NCBI GenBank assembly: GCA_001051155.2
Contig: JYIP02000008.1
Coordinates: 620,001 to 684,000 of the forward strand
Reading direction: 5' to 3'
DNA from: Chrysoporthe austroafricana
Lineage: Eukaryota > Ascomycota > Sordariomycetes > Diaporthales > Cryphonectriaceae
DNA: 64,000 bases
Position numbers and translations under genes: made by a program
The notes under the pieces: generated by a model
Databases searched by the model: none
Told to the model about the DNA's origin: nothing
Seen by the model: only the letters and a program-made list of their open reading frames with translations
Part shown: in pieces, positions 11,297 to 22,865 of the stretch
Layout of the letters: every line of letters begins with the position of its first letter
How positions within the stretch are numbered: the stretch's first letter is position 1

Positions 11297-14200
11297 ATGA
11301 GCGCACCACCAGAGGAGAGGGAGGATGCTGCGAGGGAGGGGGACGCCGTTGAGGAGGAGATGGCCAACATGGCCGACCAGTCGTCAGTCCAGGACGGAGA
11401 TCAAGACGAGAGCGGAGCTCATCCCATATCCGAGTTGCTGGAAGAGGAGAGACGGGACTCGTCTGATCGCACGGCGGAAGACACCGGTGTCGTGAACAGG
11501 TACAAGCAGCTTGCACGTGAGGAGGCCGATGCCGTCTCGGAGAGTGGCTCTGCGGACGCGCTGCCTAGGAGAGCTGCAAGCCCGGTGGATTCGACGCTGT
11601 CCATCCCAGACGATACCCCCTCTGTTCAAGTATGTTGACCCTCTCGCAAGAAGCGGAGCATGGTCTGACCTCCAAAGGGATCTGTTCTCTCCTCCCCAGG
11701 CAGCAGCGTCCTTCCATCATTGGCTTCCAGACCTCGGCTGGGCAGTCCCAATCCCTCGTTCCGACCATTCGACCGGCGCTTCTCCTCACGCATCTCCTCG
11801 CCGAGCAACCTCTCCCCCAGACCATCCTCCCCAGCATTCCTCTCCAGCCACAGCCGGCATGCGTCCCTCGTTAGCCAGCTGTTGTTAGACCAGGGCGACA
11901 CCGAAACACCCTCGCCACCCTGGGAGGTTGTGCGGTGGACCAGATTAAAGAAGCTGAACGGACAGGCGTTCTCGGAGGCAGGAAGGCGGAACTTCGGATC
12001 GCCTACGTGCGTCGCGGTCTCTGCGCACGTAGTCCTAGGCACGTCCAAGGGTATAATATTGATGTTTGACTACAACCAAAACTTGAAAATGATCATCGGG
12101 CCCGGCACCAAGGCTGTAGAGTGCGGCGCGATCACGTCGATTGCGGTATCTGCGGACCACACGACTGTCGGTGGTGGCCATGCGGACGGGAGTATCTTCA
12201 CATGGGACACTTCACGACCCGCGAGGCCCTTCTTGCAGATCCCGCCGCTGGATGCGGCGCAGATGCAGAACCGCACCATGGATGGGCACTGTCCGGGGGT
12301 TGCCGTTACGCACCTTGGCTTTCTGGGGACACGGCATACAGCACTCGTCTCGGCGGACGACAGGGGCATGGCCTTCTCACACCTTGCGACAAGAGGCACT
12401 GGCTCCTTCGGTAGAACGGTCAAGACCACGAGGATACTAGGGCGGTATCCTGACGCAAAACCACCCGCCTCGGGCAAGCCCCTGAAACCCAGCACGGTTC
12501 TAGCTTTCGCGCCGCTGCCGCTGGGCAACATCGAGCGGGCGACGGACACGATGGGTCTGACTGCGATGCTCACCCCATACCTGCTGGTCATCGTCTCGAC
12601 GACGCCCATCGCGCAGACGCAGCACAAGTCAGCGAGGCCGAAGGAGGTGGCTGCCCACAGTGCCATGACTGGGTGTGTGGCTTGGTTCCCAGCCGTCAAA
12701 CTGAAAGTTCCGGATCCTGCGAGTGGTGGCCAAATCGCCAACGCGAAGCTCGTCTACTGCTGGTCGAACGTCTTGACCGTCCTCGACGTCGAGGAGATAC
12801 CTTCCGAGGACAAGGACAAGCCGCCGAGCCTCAAGTTCAAAGCTAGAAGCAGGTGGAAATGTGAAGAAGCCATCGTCGCGGTCCAATGGCTGAGCCGCAA
12901 CGTGTTGGCTGTCCTCACTATCAGCCAGAGGCTAATTATACTGGAAGATCGGAGTATGAGGATGACAGAGGCATTTGACCTCATCGGCCGACATATATAC
13001 CATGTTGATCTGTTCTCGAAGCAGCTGCACACCCTGGTCGAGCAGCTGGACGAAGAGGATACATCGATGCACGGCGTTGTGGCAGACGCATTTTACATGA
13101 GCTTCAAGACTTACAAGAACAGGATGTTCTTGTTGGGTTTCAACGATGTCTCGATAGGATCGCTCTCCAATTGGGCAGACCGACTGATTGCGTTGATGGA
13201 GCATGGCGATTACGTCGGCGCAATACAATTGGCCACATCCTATTACACGGGGGATGCAGACAAACTCACGGTCGGGCTCCCAGAAGATGGTGAGATGCGC
13301 CACACCATGGTCAGGGATAAACTCATGGAAATCATGAGTGCATCTTTGAAATATGCCTTTGGCCAGAGACAGAAAGATCCCGCAACCGCAGATGACAATC
13401 ATCTTCAAGACCTCGCGGAGACTTGCTTCACAGCATGCCAGAGTCTCGGGGACACCGACTTTCTCTTCGACGAGATGTACGAATGGTACGAGGAAGCCGA
13501 TGTGCAAGGTATTTTTCTCGAGACCATGGAGCCGTACATCCTGGACAGGAAGATCCAAGCCGTTCCGCCCGCTGTAGTGAAGGCCATGGTCACTCACTAC
13601 GTGAGCAAGGGCTTGGAAAGCCGGCTTGAGGAGATGATCTGCCACATGAACACTGTGACCTTGGACCTGGATCAAGTTACCAACCTCTGCAAGCAGCACG
13701 GCCTCTACGATGCCCTCATTTACGTTTGGAATCAAGCATTGAACGACTACATCACGCCACTCATCGACTTACTGGCACTCCTTATACCACTGATGCGAGA
13801 GGCTGACGAAGAAGCCTCGGCCAACATTCTAAACGACGAGCATTCGGGAGTCAACGCTCTAAAGATCTTCCCTTACCTTTCTTACGCTCTGACGGGTCGG
13901 ATCTACCCCACTGGCGAAGCGCTCCAACAAGATTTGTCGATGAGATCAAAAGCCGAGCTGTACTGGTTCCTCTTCTCAGGCAAGAGCATAACATGGCCGA
14001 AAGGGAGCAACAAGCGCTTCCTGACACGACCCAACCAGAACGATGAGCCGTCGTTTCCATACCTGCGGATGATCCTGAAGTTAGATGCACCCAGCTTTCT
14101 GAGTACTCTCAATGAGGCCTTCGAAGACTCTTTCCTGAACGATTCGCCTGAAAAGCAGGTCAACGGGGGTGCGAGGGGAGATTTGCCAGAAGAGCAGATC

Positions 14201-16354
14201 TTCGGATTGACAGTGGACCGACAGTACATTGTCTCCATCTTGATTGAGCTCATGAACCAATCCGACTTCGCACCCGAAGACACCATCTACTTGGACATGT
14301 TCATAGCACGGAATCTGCCCAAATACCCGCAGTACCTTTTGCTGCCGGGTTCCGCGTTGACAAAGGTGTTGACTGGACTTTGCAATTTCCCAGGCGCAGA
14401 TCTTGCGGATGATGCCCAGCTGAGCGCCGAGTACTTGCTCTCGGTATACCACCCCCCAGATCTCCCAATGTTGATGCCACTGTTCAAACAGGCGGGCTTT
14501 TACCGGATTCTGAAGAGGCAGTACAGGCTTGACAAGCAATACGGCAAGCTTGTGCAGACTTATTTTGAGGACCCCGAGGACAAGGACGGTATCTTCGACT
14601 GCATTTCAGAGATCCTACGGCAGCAGGCGGGGCTCACGAAAAGGCAAATCCAAGATGTGCATCAAGTCATCCGAGACAATTCAAAAGAGCTTGTCGAGCT
14701 TGACCCGGAACGGGCTGCCCAAGTTTTGGAAGCCCACGCCTCGGATTTGCATCGCCACATGCTGGAATCCACAGCGGACGAGCCGGAACTGCAGTTTTAC
14801 TACCTCAAAGCCATCCTAGAGCCCGCTGCCGAGAGGCCAATGGACTTCAAAGCACCGACCGAGAGAGATCTCATCGAGCAATATATACAGCTTATGTGCA
14901 AATTCGAGCCGTCCCACGTCTCGGACTACATTGGTTTGGTACAGGCCGCAAATCTGAGACTGGAAACGTTGCTGCCGACCATGGAGGAGACGGGCGTCAT
15001 AGACGCCGCGGTGGTGCTGATGGCTCGTGAAGGGCAGATCGAGGAGGCAATGAACCGACTTGTGAAGCACCTCGATACCCTGGAGTCAGCCCTGCAAGGT
15101 CTACTCACGGGCGGGGAGAACCACGATGAAGCTATTGATTTGCAGTCTGCGACTGCAGATCTCTTGGGGGCTCTTCAAAAATACACTCACGTTGGTATCT
15201 GGCTCTGTCAAGGACAGACCAAGACAGCGAAGAAGTCAAACGCAGTACAGCGGAGGCAGAAGTCGTCGTCCAGCAATGAGCTCTCTCCAGACGAAATACT
15301 ATGGCTGAGCCTGATCGATGCGACGGTGCAGATCACGCGTCGCCTATCATCTGCAATCCAGGAATTGACCAGCCAAGCTGCCCTGACGGCCGAAAAGGGC
15401 AAACAGGTCAATGGCACTACACCTCATCGGCAGATCATAGATACGGAGAAGCTCGTCGCTCTGCTACGTACGCTTGTCCAGCATACCTTTACTGCCCTGC
15501 TAACAGCGACTTCCACACCTCCCACGTCACCACCGGGCGGACCCCTACGCGTGATTACTCCAGGATCGGCAGGGAGCGACAACCTTGCTTTCCTGCGCAT
15601 TCTTCGGGCTTTCCTCACCAAAGCTGCAGCTTCTTCACCTAACCTTGCTGATCTACGAGCGGTGTTGCAGTCTATCTTCGCAGCTTACGCATACGAAGAG
15701 TCAATACTGCGCTTGTCGAATCGTCTCCTCGAGCGCAGTCTCTTTGTGAGCGTCAAGCAGGCGACCGAGCTCCGCCAACGAGGGTGGAGGCCCCGAGGCT
15801 CGACATGCGAGGCCTGTGGGGCAAGAGTCTGGGGACCAGGAGCTATTTCTAGCGGCATTATTGACGCATGGGAAGAGAACACCGCCACCGAGGATCAAAG
15901 AAGGAAGGAAAGACTGGAGGCGATGGGGAAGAAGATCGAGCGCGGCAACGGCAAGGGCAGAGAGAAAGTCGACCGTGAAGGGATGTATGCTCGTGTCGGC
16001 GAAGCAAGTGGCAGCGATAGTCGAGGCAAGGGTAAAGGCTCTGTGCCTATGACGCCCGAGTCCTTCGAAGCCCGACCAAGCCACGCGGACCACGGCGAGG
16101 CCCCTGCTGACGAGCAACAGCAGGAGTCTGCTGAGCAGGCGCAGGATGACTCCATATTGCAGAAGACGAGCGGCTTAGGCGTTGCTGATCAGAGTCCTCA
16201 GATTCCACAGCCAATCGTGCTTCTGGCTTGTAGACATATATACCACCAGAGCTGTCTAGAGGCCCTGCAGGCGAGGGACGAGCTGACGGGAGCAAGGAAG
16301 CACGTCGATGAGTATGGTCGGGAGAGGGAATATAGATGCCCCATAGACGGGTAA
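11297..16354 (+). CDS. VPS8: VPS8, CORVET endosomal tethering complex subunit
   Basis: A 1669-residue protein from exons 11297-11629 and 11678-16354. The 48-bp intron (GTATGT to CCAAAG, with a CTGAC branch) was chosen because it alone keeps the frame, giving PSVQ-GSVLSSPGSS. The first about 200 residues are acidic and Ser-rich. A WD40-like region follows (VVLGTSKGIILMFDYNQN, GGGHADGSIFTWDTS), then the long helical solenoid typical of class C-associated VPS proteins. The C-terminus carries a RING-H2-like module: C1488/C1491, a disordered insert of about 137 residues, then CRHIYHQSC (C1629, H1631, H1634, C1637) and a final CPIDG. VPS8 binds Rab5-type GTPases and tethers early endosomes within CORVET. 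The last position that is normally Cys is Asp here. Only 257 bp separate its stop from the GPI19 start on the same strand. Confidence 0.93.
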
Positions 16355-16611
16355 TTGTGGTCTTTAGCGAAGACTGTACTTGTATATTGGATTCCAAATA
16401 CGCATTGGTAATATTCCCCCGAGTTCTCTTCGGTCGATGGTCTTGATGTAGATTAGGGAGGCAGTGCCATTAGTAACATGCACGGTGTCGCAGTGGTGTC
16501 ATTACGCCTTCCTTGCGGCAGGCAGCGCGAACGTCACGTCTCCCAACCGCGCCAGATAGACAAGGCGCGTCGCATTCCTCAATCGACAACCAATTTCACA
16601 ATGCGCCACAG

Positions 16612-17514
16612 ATGCCGTCCTCGACCATGTCGCTGAGCTCCGAAGAGGAAGAAGGCCAGTTCCTCTCCGACGGGCAACACAGCCTCGTCGAAGATGAAGA
16701 CCCAAACGATCTCTCCAGCGACTTCGAAGATGACGCTGACGAGCCCTTCAACAACACCACCCGCTCCCAGTCGCAGCCAGCGCCTCCCCCTCCGACGCAG
16801 GCGCAGATGCTCTCATTCGGCCCGCCCTACTACGGCCGCCCGCCTACGCCCCTGCCGCCGTCGCCCAGCCTGACCTCCCTGCTCCGGCCCTCGCGGCCGA
16901 CGACCCCCGACGCGAGCGATGACGAGGGGCTCAACAGCGCGGAGCCGGTGCCGCGCGCGAGCCCGAAGGTCCCGACATACGAGTACTACGGCTTCGTGCT
17001 GTACCTCTTCTCGTCGTGCTGCTTCCTCATGTACCTCCTCTGGTCGTACCTCCCGAGCCCGTTCCTGCACGCGCTCGGCATCCACTACTACCCGGACCGG
17101 TGGTGGAGCCTCGCGGTGCCCTCGTTCCTGGTCGTCCTGCTGGTCTACATCTACGTCGCGCTCGCGCTGTACAACACCGAGTACCTGACCCTGCCGCTGA
17201 ACAGCTTGGAGACAATCGTGGACGAGGCGGGCAAGATCGCAGTGGTAGACGGGCGGGGCCGCATCGTGCACAGCGAGGAGAGGAGGAGGAATCTGGAGAG
17301 GGAGCGGGAGAGGGAGGACGCCAGGGGCGGGAGGGGGAGGCACCACCTGAGGAAGGGGAGCGGGAACGGCTTTGTGAGGGAGAGGGAGGTCGACTGGAGG
17401 GAGTGCTGGAACGAGGGGACCGATGCGGTTATGGATGTGCCCCTGGCGGGTGTTTGTGAGATCCTTTATCGGGGCGTGAGTATAGATGATGACGACGATA
17501 TAGCGGACGCTTGA
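16612..17514 (+). CDS. GPI19: PIG-P/GPI19 domain protein, GPI-GlcNAc transferase subunit
   Basis: An intronless 300-residue protein starting MPSSTMSLSSEEEEG. Residues 1-120 are acidic and proline-rich and probably cytosolic. The PIG-P domain follows: YEYYGFVLYLFSSCCFLMYL (first span, about 126-146), a short loop with IHYYPDRWW, a second span (about 166-187, VPSFLVVLLVYIYVALALYN), then LTLPLNSLETIVDE, the conserved PIG-P tail. A charged arginine/glutamate stretch and a conserved end (VMDVPLAGVCEILY) close it. The known role is as a small ER-membrane subunit of the complex that adds GlcNAc to phosphatidylinositol, the first step of GPI-anchor synthesis. The second ATG at 16627 is an alternative start. 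It is longer than yeast Gpi19 because of the N-terminal disordered region. Confidence 0.88.
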   Translation: MPSSTMSLSSEEEEGQFLSDGQHSLVEDEDPNDLSSDFEDDADEPFNNTTRSQSQPAPPPPTQAQMLSFGPPYYGRPPTPLPPSPSLTSLLRPSRPTTPDASDDEGLNSAEPVPRASPKVPTYEYYGFVLYLFSSCCFLMYLLWSYLPSPFLHALGIHYYPDRWWSLAVPSFLVVLLVYIYVALALYNTEYLTLPLNSLETIVDEAGKIAVVDGRGRIVHSEERRRNLEREREREDARGGRGRHHLRKGSGNGFVREREVDWRECWNEGTDAVMDVPLAGVCEILYRGVSIDDDDDIADA

Positions 17515-19164
17515 TCGAAAGCACGATATTTATTATTAGAACTCTTCGTTCAAGCTCGCTCGGCCGAGGCTTCCGAGGCAAGGCAGTACGTGCGCTTCCA
17601 CTACCGAACCTCCCTTTCACGTAAGGACTCGGTGCTGGCTTTCGTTTGCCTGTGTTTCAGCTGGTGTTCTAGCCATATTGGCAACACCAGGTCGGTAGAA
17701 TTACACCTAGAGCTCCTGTGTTCAGGTTAGGCTTTCCAAAATAGCAACCTAAACCCACCATTTCTGGAAACCCAAGACACCTATAATAAGCCGCAGGCGC
17801 TGAGTCGTAAGCCTTAGTCCGAGAAGAGCAAGGCATGGCTAGCATGATGAACAACGTACTCAGTACAAAACGCAATTGTTTAGTAGGAGAAGCCGTTCAG
17901 CCGAACAAAGTGCATCAGGCCCTACCTTTGGGGACAAGTTCTTTCCCAAATTAGATGGGAAATTCATACGAAAGCAGCAGATCCGCGTTCCGATACACTA
18001 TGAATAAATTACGCCATGGCGCATAAAAGGGCCGTGGCTAAGCCCAGTCATGATCTTCATATAGCAATGGAAATTCTATGGCGATATAAGGGTACAAGAC
18101 GGTGTATACTATCAAAAGGGAAGAAAGACAAGATCAGCCAGCCCCGCTGATGACTGATCGAAAACTATTTAGTATCTGGACAGTTGGCTGCTAGGCACAT
18201 ACAGTGCCCACCCATTATTCCTCTTATATAAAGATCGTCACTTAATTCGGGTATCGGTGTTACACGGACACCTAAGGGTGCCCTGGGGAAGAAAAGGACA
18301 TTCAGGCATCGCGAGTTACGCGCCGTTGGGCATGAAAGACCCGCCCAACGACAGGAAGAAAAGGTACCCAACTGCATACAGAAGGGGGCTGGGCAATAGA
18401 TGCCTGAGGCAGACGTCGAGGACCAAGGTCTATAAGTACGCCGGGAAGAGCCCGACGTACCAAGGGTAGACCCGGTTCTCCAGCACTCCTTAGACCACCT
18501 TAACAGTTATCATTAAATGAAGACCCCTTCCAAGCCCAGAATTCTGCCCTTGTAACAATCGGTAAGTATAGAGAGGAGAAGAGCTATGCAATACGTGTCA
18601 AGGTTTGTTGTAACCCGTGGAAAGCCGGTCTTGTTCTGTAATGCGCGGCTCAGCTCGTACAGCACGGTCTGCTAGCGCAATCAGAGTACTGCCATAATGG
18701 ACGTCGAACAGTGGAGCCGTAGGCTTGTCAAGGTCGCCAGTTGTCGAGGTGCCAGGTGCTCGAAGCAGGATATTGGTCAGTCCCCCACTGACCAGTCGCG
18801 ACACACTTACGTTCAAATCGTACGGATGCTCCTGCGATAAGGGAATTGTAGTCTGGCGCAGCAATGAGATAAGGAATGGCCAGGCGAGCATGACAGTTTG
18901 ATGGAATATGCAGGACGTAGCATGGTCATAAGCTATAGACAGATGGTCATGAAATTAGCTATGTCTGGTATGTAATACGACTCCAAACAACGTAACAGCT
19001 TCTCTGGAATACATTCTTAGCCATAAGACTTTTCTCCAGGTATTACAACTGTCGGACTTCGCTTCAACTTGGAACCCTCGGTGCTGGCATAAATCTTTGT
19101 CCTATTGTAGATCTTCGTGATACTGCAGTGCTTATTATATGATTTCGTTTCCTTTGCACTTTCT
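17515..19164. other. AT-richer, gene-poor stretch
   Basis: This 1.65-kb region is visibly richer in A/T and TpA than the flanking genes. It holds only short protein-like fragments on the minus strand: 17669-17875 (a Cys-containing frame with CLGFPEMVGLGCYFGKPNLN and a hydrophobic start but no ATG) and 18598-18891 (VSRLVSGGLTNILL, DRAVRAEPRITEQDRLSTG). None has a supported gene model. It may be decayed coding or transposon-derived sequence. Confidence 0.4.
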
Positions 19165-19482
19165 TTATTCATCTTCATCTTCGTCCGAGAAGGAATAATC
19201 CGGGCTTCTATCATCTCCATCATCGCTGTAGTCACCCGTATCTCTGTCCTCATCTTCATCGTCTTCGTCGTTTTCATCGTCTTCATCCTCGTTATCCTCA
19301 TTCTCATTGTCTTCATCTTCGTTGGGGGAGGAATACTCGGGGCTTCCAGCATCTTCATCGTCACTGTGGTCACTAATCTCGCTGCCTTCGTCCAGGTCAA
19401 AGTCTGAATCTGGGACTTCACTTCCAGGACAGCTATCTCCGTCCCATTCCGAGCCAGTATCGTAATCGGATTTATAATTCAT
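19165..19482 (-). CDS. Small, highly acidic repeat-containing ORF (hypothetical)
   Basis: An open frame of 105 codons starting MNYKSDYDTGSEWDGD and ending FSDEDEDE, more than half Asp, Glu and Ser. It contains two diverged copies of one unit (SDDEDAGSPEYSSPNEDED and SDDGDDRSPDYSFSDEDED) joined by an Asp/Glu/Asn run. No domain or family is recognised. It could be a short acidic nuclear-type protein, the surviving exon of a larger gene, or a minisatellite that happens to be open. It lies 363 bp downstream of the FHA kinase on the same strand. Low confidence that it is translated. Confidence 0.3.
   Translation of the reverse strand: MNYKSDYDTGSEWDGDSCPGSEVPDSDFDLDEGSEISDHSDDEDAGSPEYSSPNEDEDNENEDNEDEDDENDEDDEDEDRDTGDYSDDGDDRSPDYSFSDEDEDE
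19174..19375. repeat. Duplicated about 63-bp unit around CTTCATC repeats
   Basis: Positions 19174-19236 and 19311-19373 align without gaps at about 80% identity (both begin CTTCATCTTCGT and end GTCAC). Between them lies a degenerate CTTCATC/CTTCGTC hexamer-heptamer tract. The unit length is a multiple of three, so it stays open within the acidic frame on the minus strand. Confidence 0.7.
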
Positions 19483-19844
19483 AGTCACTCTTCAGTCATC
19501 AATCTAAGTATCAAGTCAACTACCTTATAGCCCCAAAGGCGAATGAACACTTGCACCCGGACTTCCAACTATATCTCTGTATACAACAGACAATACTTTA
19601 ACTGCTCTTGCCCAGTATAAACCCCTTTTGAGGTATCTGCTGCATCCTCACAGGCAGTGCTTATTACATTATTGTCCATTGTTTGCGTTTAAACCCATGC
19701 AATCACGCTCTTGAGCATGCTCTTCTATGTATGGATTCACAGCTTCGGCTGCTCCATATGCAATTTCACGAGGCAATCGAGCTTCTCATGCGCAGGCCCA
19801 TGCCTATCACGCTATCGCCGTGCCCCTAAACCAAGTTTTCATGC
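19483..19844. other. Spacer downstream of the FHA kinase
   Basis: This 362-bp stretch between the acidic ORF and the kinase stop codon has no supported frame. It is likely the kinase 3' UTR and terminator region. Confidence 0.4.
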
Positions 19845-22120
19845 TCAATCACCCCTCTTACTCCGTTTAGGATCTGGCTCTGACGGTCCTTTGCTGGAAG
19901 CGATCTCTCGATTGACGGCACGTTGTGGCGCCCTTAAAAGCGGATGAGTCAAAGACCGGGGAAGCGATACCGATGGGCTCGCATCCGCCGGCCACGATCT
20001 CTTGCGCACCTGACGCGGCTCCTCTGCCGCGCCTCCCGGGACTTCGCCGCTAAGGTGGTAGTAGACGGGTGAGACTATGCTATCCTGCTCCTTGGGCCGA
20101 TCGTTGGTTTGAGCCTCACCATGACCGTCTTCTGTGGCTTCAACGCTATGCTCGCTTGTGAGACTTGCTGCTTTGGAGTTCCACAGCAACCCATCCGTCA
20201 TGCTCCCCTGCGGTAGGACCACAGAGGTGGTGTCGGGAACCTTGCTCGGCGGCGTCTCGGGGTCTGGGGCCGTCGACCGCTGCCACTCTTCAGACTTGGG
20301 CTGATGGACGAGGGGGCCGATCAGAGTCCTGCCGCAATAGCCGGAGTTTTCGATGGGACTCGAACTGATAAGTTCTACCGTCTCCCTGATCTGCGTCTCC
20401 GAGCTGTCCGGAGAAGAGGGAGGCTGAAGATCGAGACGAAACGTGGACGCCTCAGAGTCGTCTGTACATTGGGACGCTGAAAGGGCCTGGGCGGCGAGTA
20501 CTACCGGAGGGTTTAGTGTGGTTGAACCGTGCTCCTGTCGCTGAGTGTCGGTGACGCGTTGCAGGAGCCTGAGTGCCTCGTCGTGGCAATAATCTGCCGA
20601 CGACCTCTCCTCCGGATCTTCAACCAGCATATTATCGAGAACGAAACAGAGAAGATCACTGCGGTGCTTCTGGTAGTGCTGGGCGATATGCTCCTGGACC
20701 GCGTGTATCCAAGCCACGGCGCTTGTCTGCCACCCGACCTCGTACCTTGGAAGCCCACACTCTAGTGAAGCGACGACTACCCCAAGAGACCAGATGTCGA
20801 CGGCGACGCTGTATGTATCGTTGACAGTACCCTCCAGGTTAGCGGCTTTGAGGTAGATCTCTGGAGCCGCCCATTCTAGTGTACCGCAGAACGTCTTCAG
20901 GGCGTTCGCCGCTTTGGAGAGGCCGAAGTCTGCAAACTTGACGTAGATACCATCTGTCCCCCTTTCCGCAACTAGGATGTTCTCTGGCTTTATATCACGA
21001 TGCCCGATCGAAGGCTGTTGGTTGTGGAGATATTCCAGGGCCGACGATAATTGGCAGAGAACCTGCGTGCTCTCGAAGGTGGACAAATTGTGGTGGGCGT
21101 CGAGCGAGCCTCCGGGGACGTACTCGAATTCCAACTCGGGCCAGGGAGAGAAAGTAGCATTTCGGAACGTGACAATATGAGCCTAAGATTGCAAGCCGGT
21201 TAGTATGGATGGGTCTGAGAATGCTGGGATGTTCCTGATGCAATACGAACATGAGAAACTCTCGCCATGATTGCGGCCTCTTCTTTCCAGAACTTGATGT
21301 CGACTTTGTTGTTCTCGATAAGCTTCAGCAGCGGCTTTTTCACGACATACTCATCTCCGGTCGTTAAGTTCCATACGTATTTCACGATCCCATAAGCACC
21401 TCTGCCTAGTTCCTCTCGATAGAAGATGGGTCGGGAGCGGAAGTCCCTCAATGGCGTCTGTTGCCCGGTAGGGAGCCGGGTGCCCGGTGCGCTGAAGAGG
21501 ATGAACGAGGCGAAGAGCTCGTCAGGCTCTGCCGTGCCCATGCGGAATCTTTTTACCCTGTCGATGTATTCCGGTGATGTAACATCACGGGGCGGCACGA
21601 CGACCTTGAACTGAACAAGGTCTGTGAGGTTGAGAACTGGTGGCTTGCCCCGGACGATGCTGGGGCCTTGGAGCAGCCACTCAAAGTTCGAAACGCGCTC
21701 TCCCTCTTCCCCATTGTACGTAACTTTCGTCCCGCCCGTAGAGCCCAGGTCCTTCGCTATCAGCCTGTGCCGGTCATCAAAGGTGAGAGCGAGGTGGAAG
21801 GTACTGACGCCTGGGAGTTTCGGGACGGCCACGTCGGCACTCGCCGCGTGCCCAAGCACCAGGCCGACACCAGTCCGGGCCCCGTGGCTGAACAGTAGCA
21901 CGAGGCAGTCGAGGTTCTCGAGGTCCTCGCGCTCGACCGGGAGCTCTGTGCCCGCCCTCTCTTGTCGGCTGGGAACGTCGCGTGGCTTCGGTGGGTGGGG
22001 GTTACGGGCTGCGAGGAACCGCGCCTGGTTCTTGGCTATGGAGGTTGCGAACGCTGCGCCATCGAAACCCTCGCCCTTGTGAGGGTAAAGGTATGCAATG
22101 ACATCGTTGGGGTCGTACAT
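19845..22120 (-). CDS. FHA-domain serine/threonine protein kinase with degenerate FHA
   Basis: A 735-residue protein from exons 21251-22120 and 19845-21182 (complement). The 68-bp intron has an unusual GTTCGT donor but a perfect TACTAAC branch site and TTAG acceptor, and the join is in phase (MARVSH-AHIVTFRN). An FHA-like domain covers about residues 75-150: VGLVLGHAASADVAVPK, VSTFHLAL and DLGSTGGTKV. The Ser and His of the S-x-x-H motif are kept, but the usual Arg is His (GH) and the usual Asn of STNGT is Gly. The kinase domain has the loop LGRGAYGIV (238-246), Lys261, HRDIKPEN (351-358), DFG (375-377) and APE (396-398), so it should be active. The C-terminal 250 residues are Ser/Pro/Glu-rich. 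The layout resembles Rad53/Cds1-type kinases, but orthology is not shown. It is divergent from the Trp-rich gene at 22866. Confidence 0.86.
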
Positions 22121-22865
22121 TGGCTCTCCAGATGATGATGTATCGAGGTGTCATGAGAGCGACTCGCAGAGATGGGAGACCAACGTGCGACGGGCAAGTC
22201 GCCGCGAGGATGCCGGCTCCATGGTATAACAAACAGGTAGCGCGTAGAACGCGCATGCACGAGGTACTGTTCGAGTGAAGAGCGGCAACCAGGAGGAGCT
22301 CTGCATGGCATGCATAGTTGTCGGTCAGGACATGTCTGCATGCGATGCAATAGTTATTGCAATGCTGATTGGTCAGTAGTCTGCTTCGAGATTGCGACAT
22401 TAAGCAGGGGCTCCACAGTCTGTGCGGCTGGGATCCCGATTTGAAGTTGGCTTCGTGGAGTAGTGGACTAGTTACCCGTCGCCCGCGTCTGCCGTCGAGG
22501 ACCCTAGTAGTGTTCATGTGTGTTCATGCGGGCTGAGACCTCATGACACTCTGGACTTGGAAACTGGGTGCTACATACCACTATCGTACATTTTTAGTAG
22601 TTGAGGGCAGATATGGATCCACAGATCCTTCCCGGGCGCTGCCGACAAGGATCTCCACCTGTGGGCCCACGATGCTACGAAGCTGCGCCGGCCATGTTGA
22701 ACGTACAACCTGCTCTCCTCCTTCGCATTTCCTGGAATTACCCAGCTCACTCTCATCTTATCTCCACCATTCTCTGCCGGAGGGGCCGTATCCTGGGCTT
22801 CTTTCTTTCGCCGCTCACGCGACACAAGAAGCAGCATCTGCACTGTTTGCGGACAAGTCTCTCCA
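22121..22865. promoter_or_regulatory. Shared divergent promoter, FHA kinase / Trp-rich protein
   Basis: These 745 bp lie between the start codons of two divergently transcribed genes. The right part becomes C/T-rich before 22866 (CTCTCCTCCTTCG), like other leaders in the window. No specific binding site was recognised; the arrangement allows joint regulation. Confidence 0.4.

Noticed and set aside
17669..17875. Possible Cys-containing effector on the minus strand
   Set aside because: The frame begins at TTG, not ATG, and no upstream exon with a start could be joined in phase. Kept only as a fragment in the AT-rich stretch.
19117..19407. Hydrophobic 96-codon plus-strand frame resembling a membrane protein
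   Set aside because: The Ile/Val/Phe richness is simply the complement of the Asp/Glu repeat on the minus strand.
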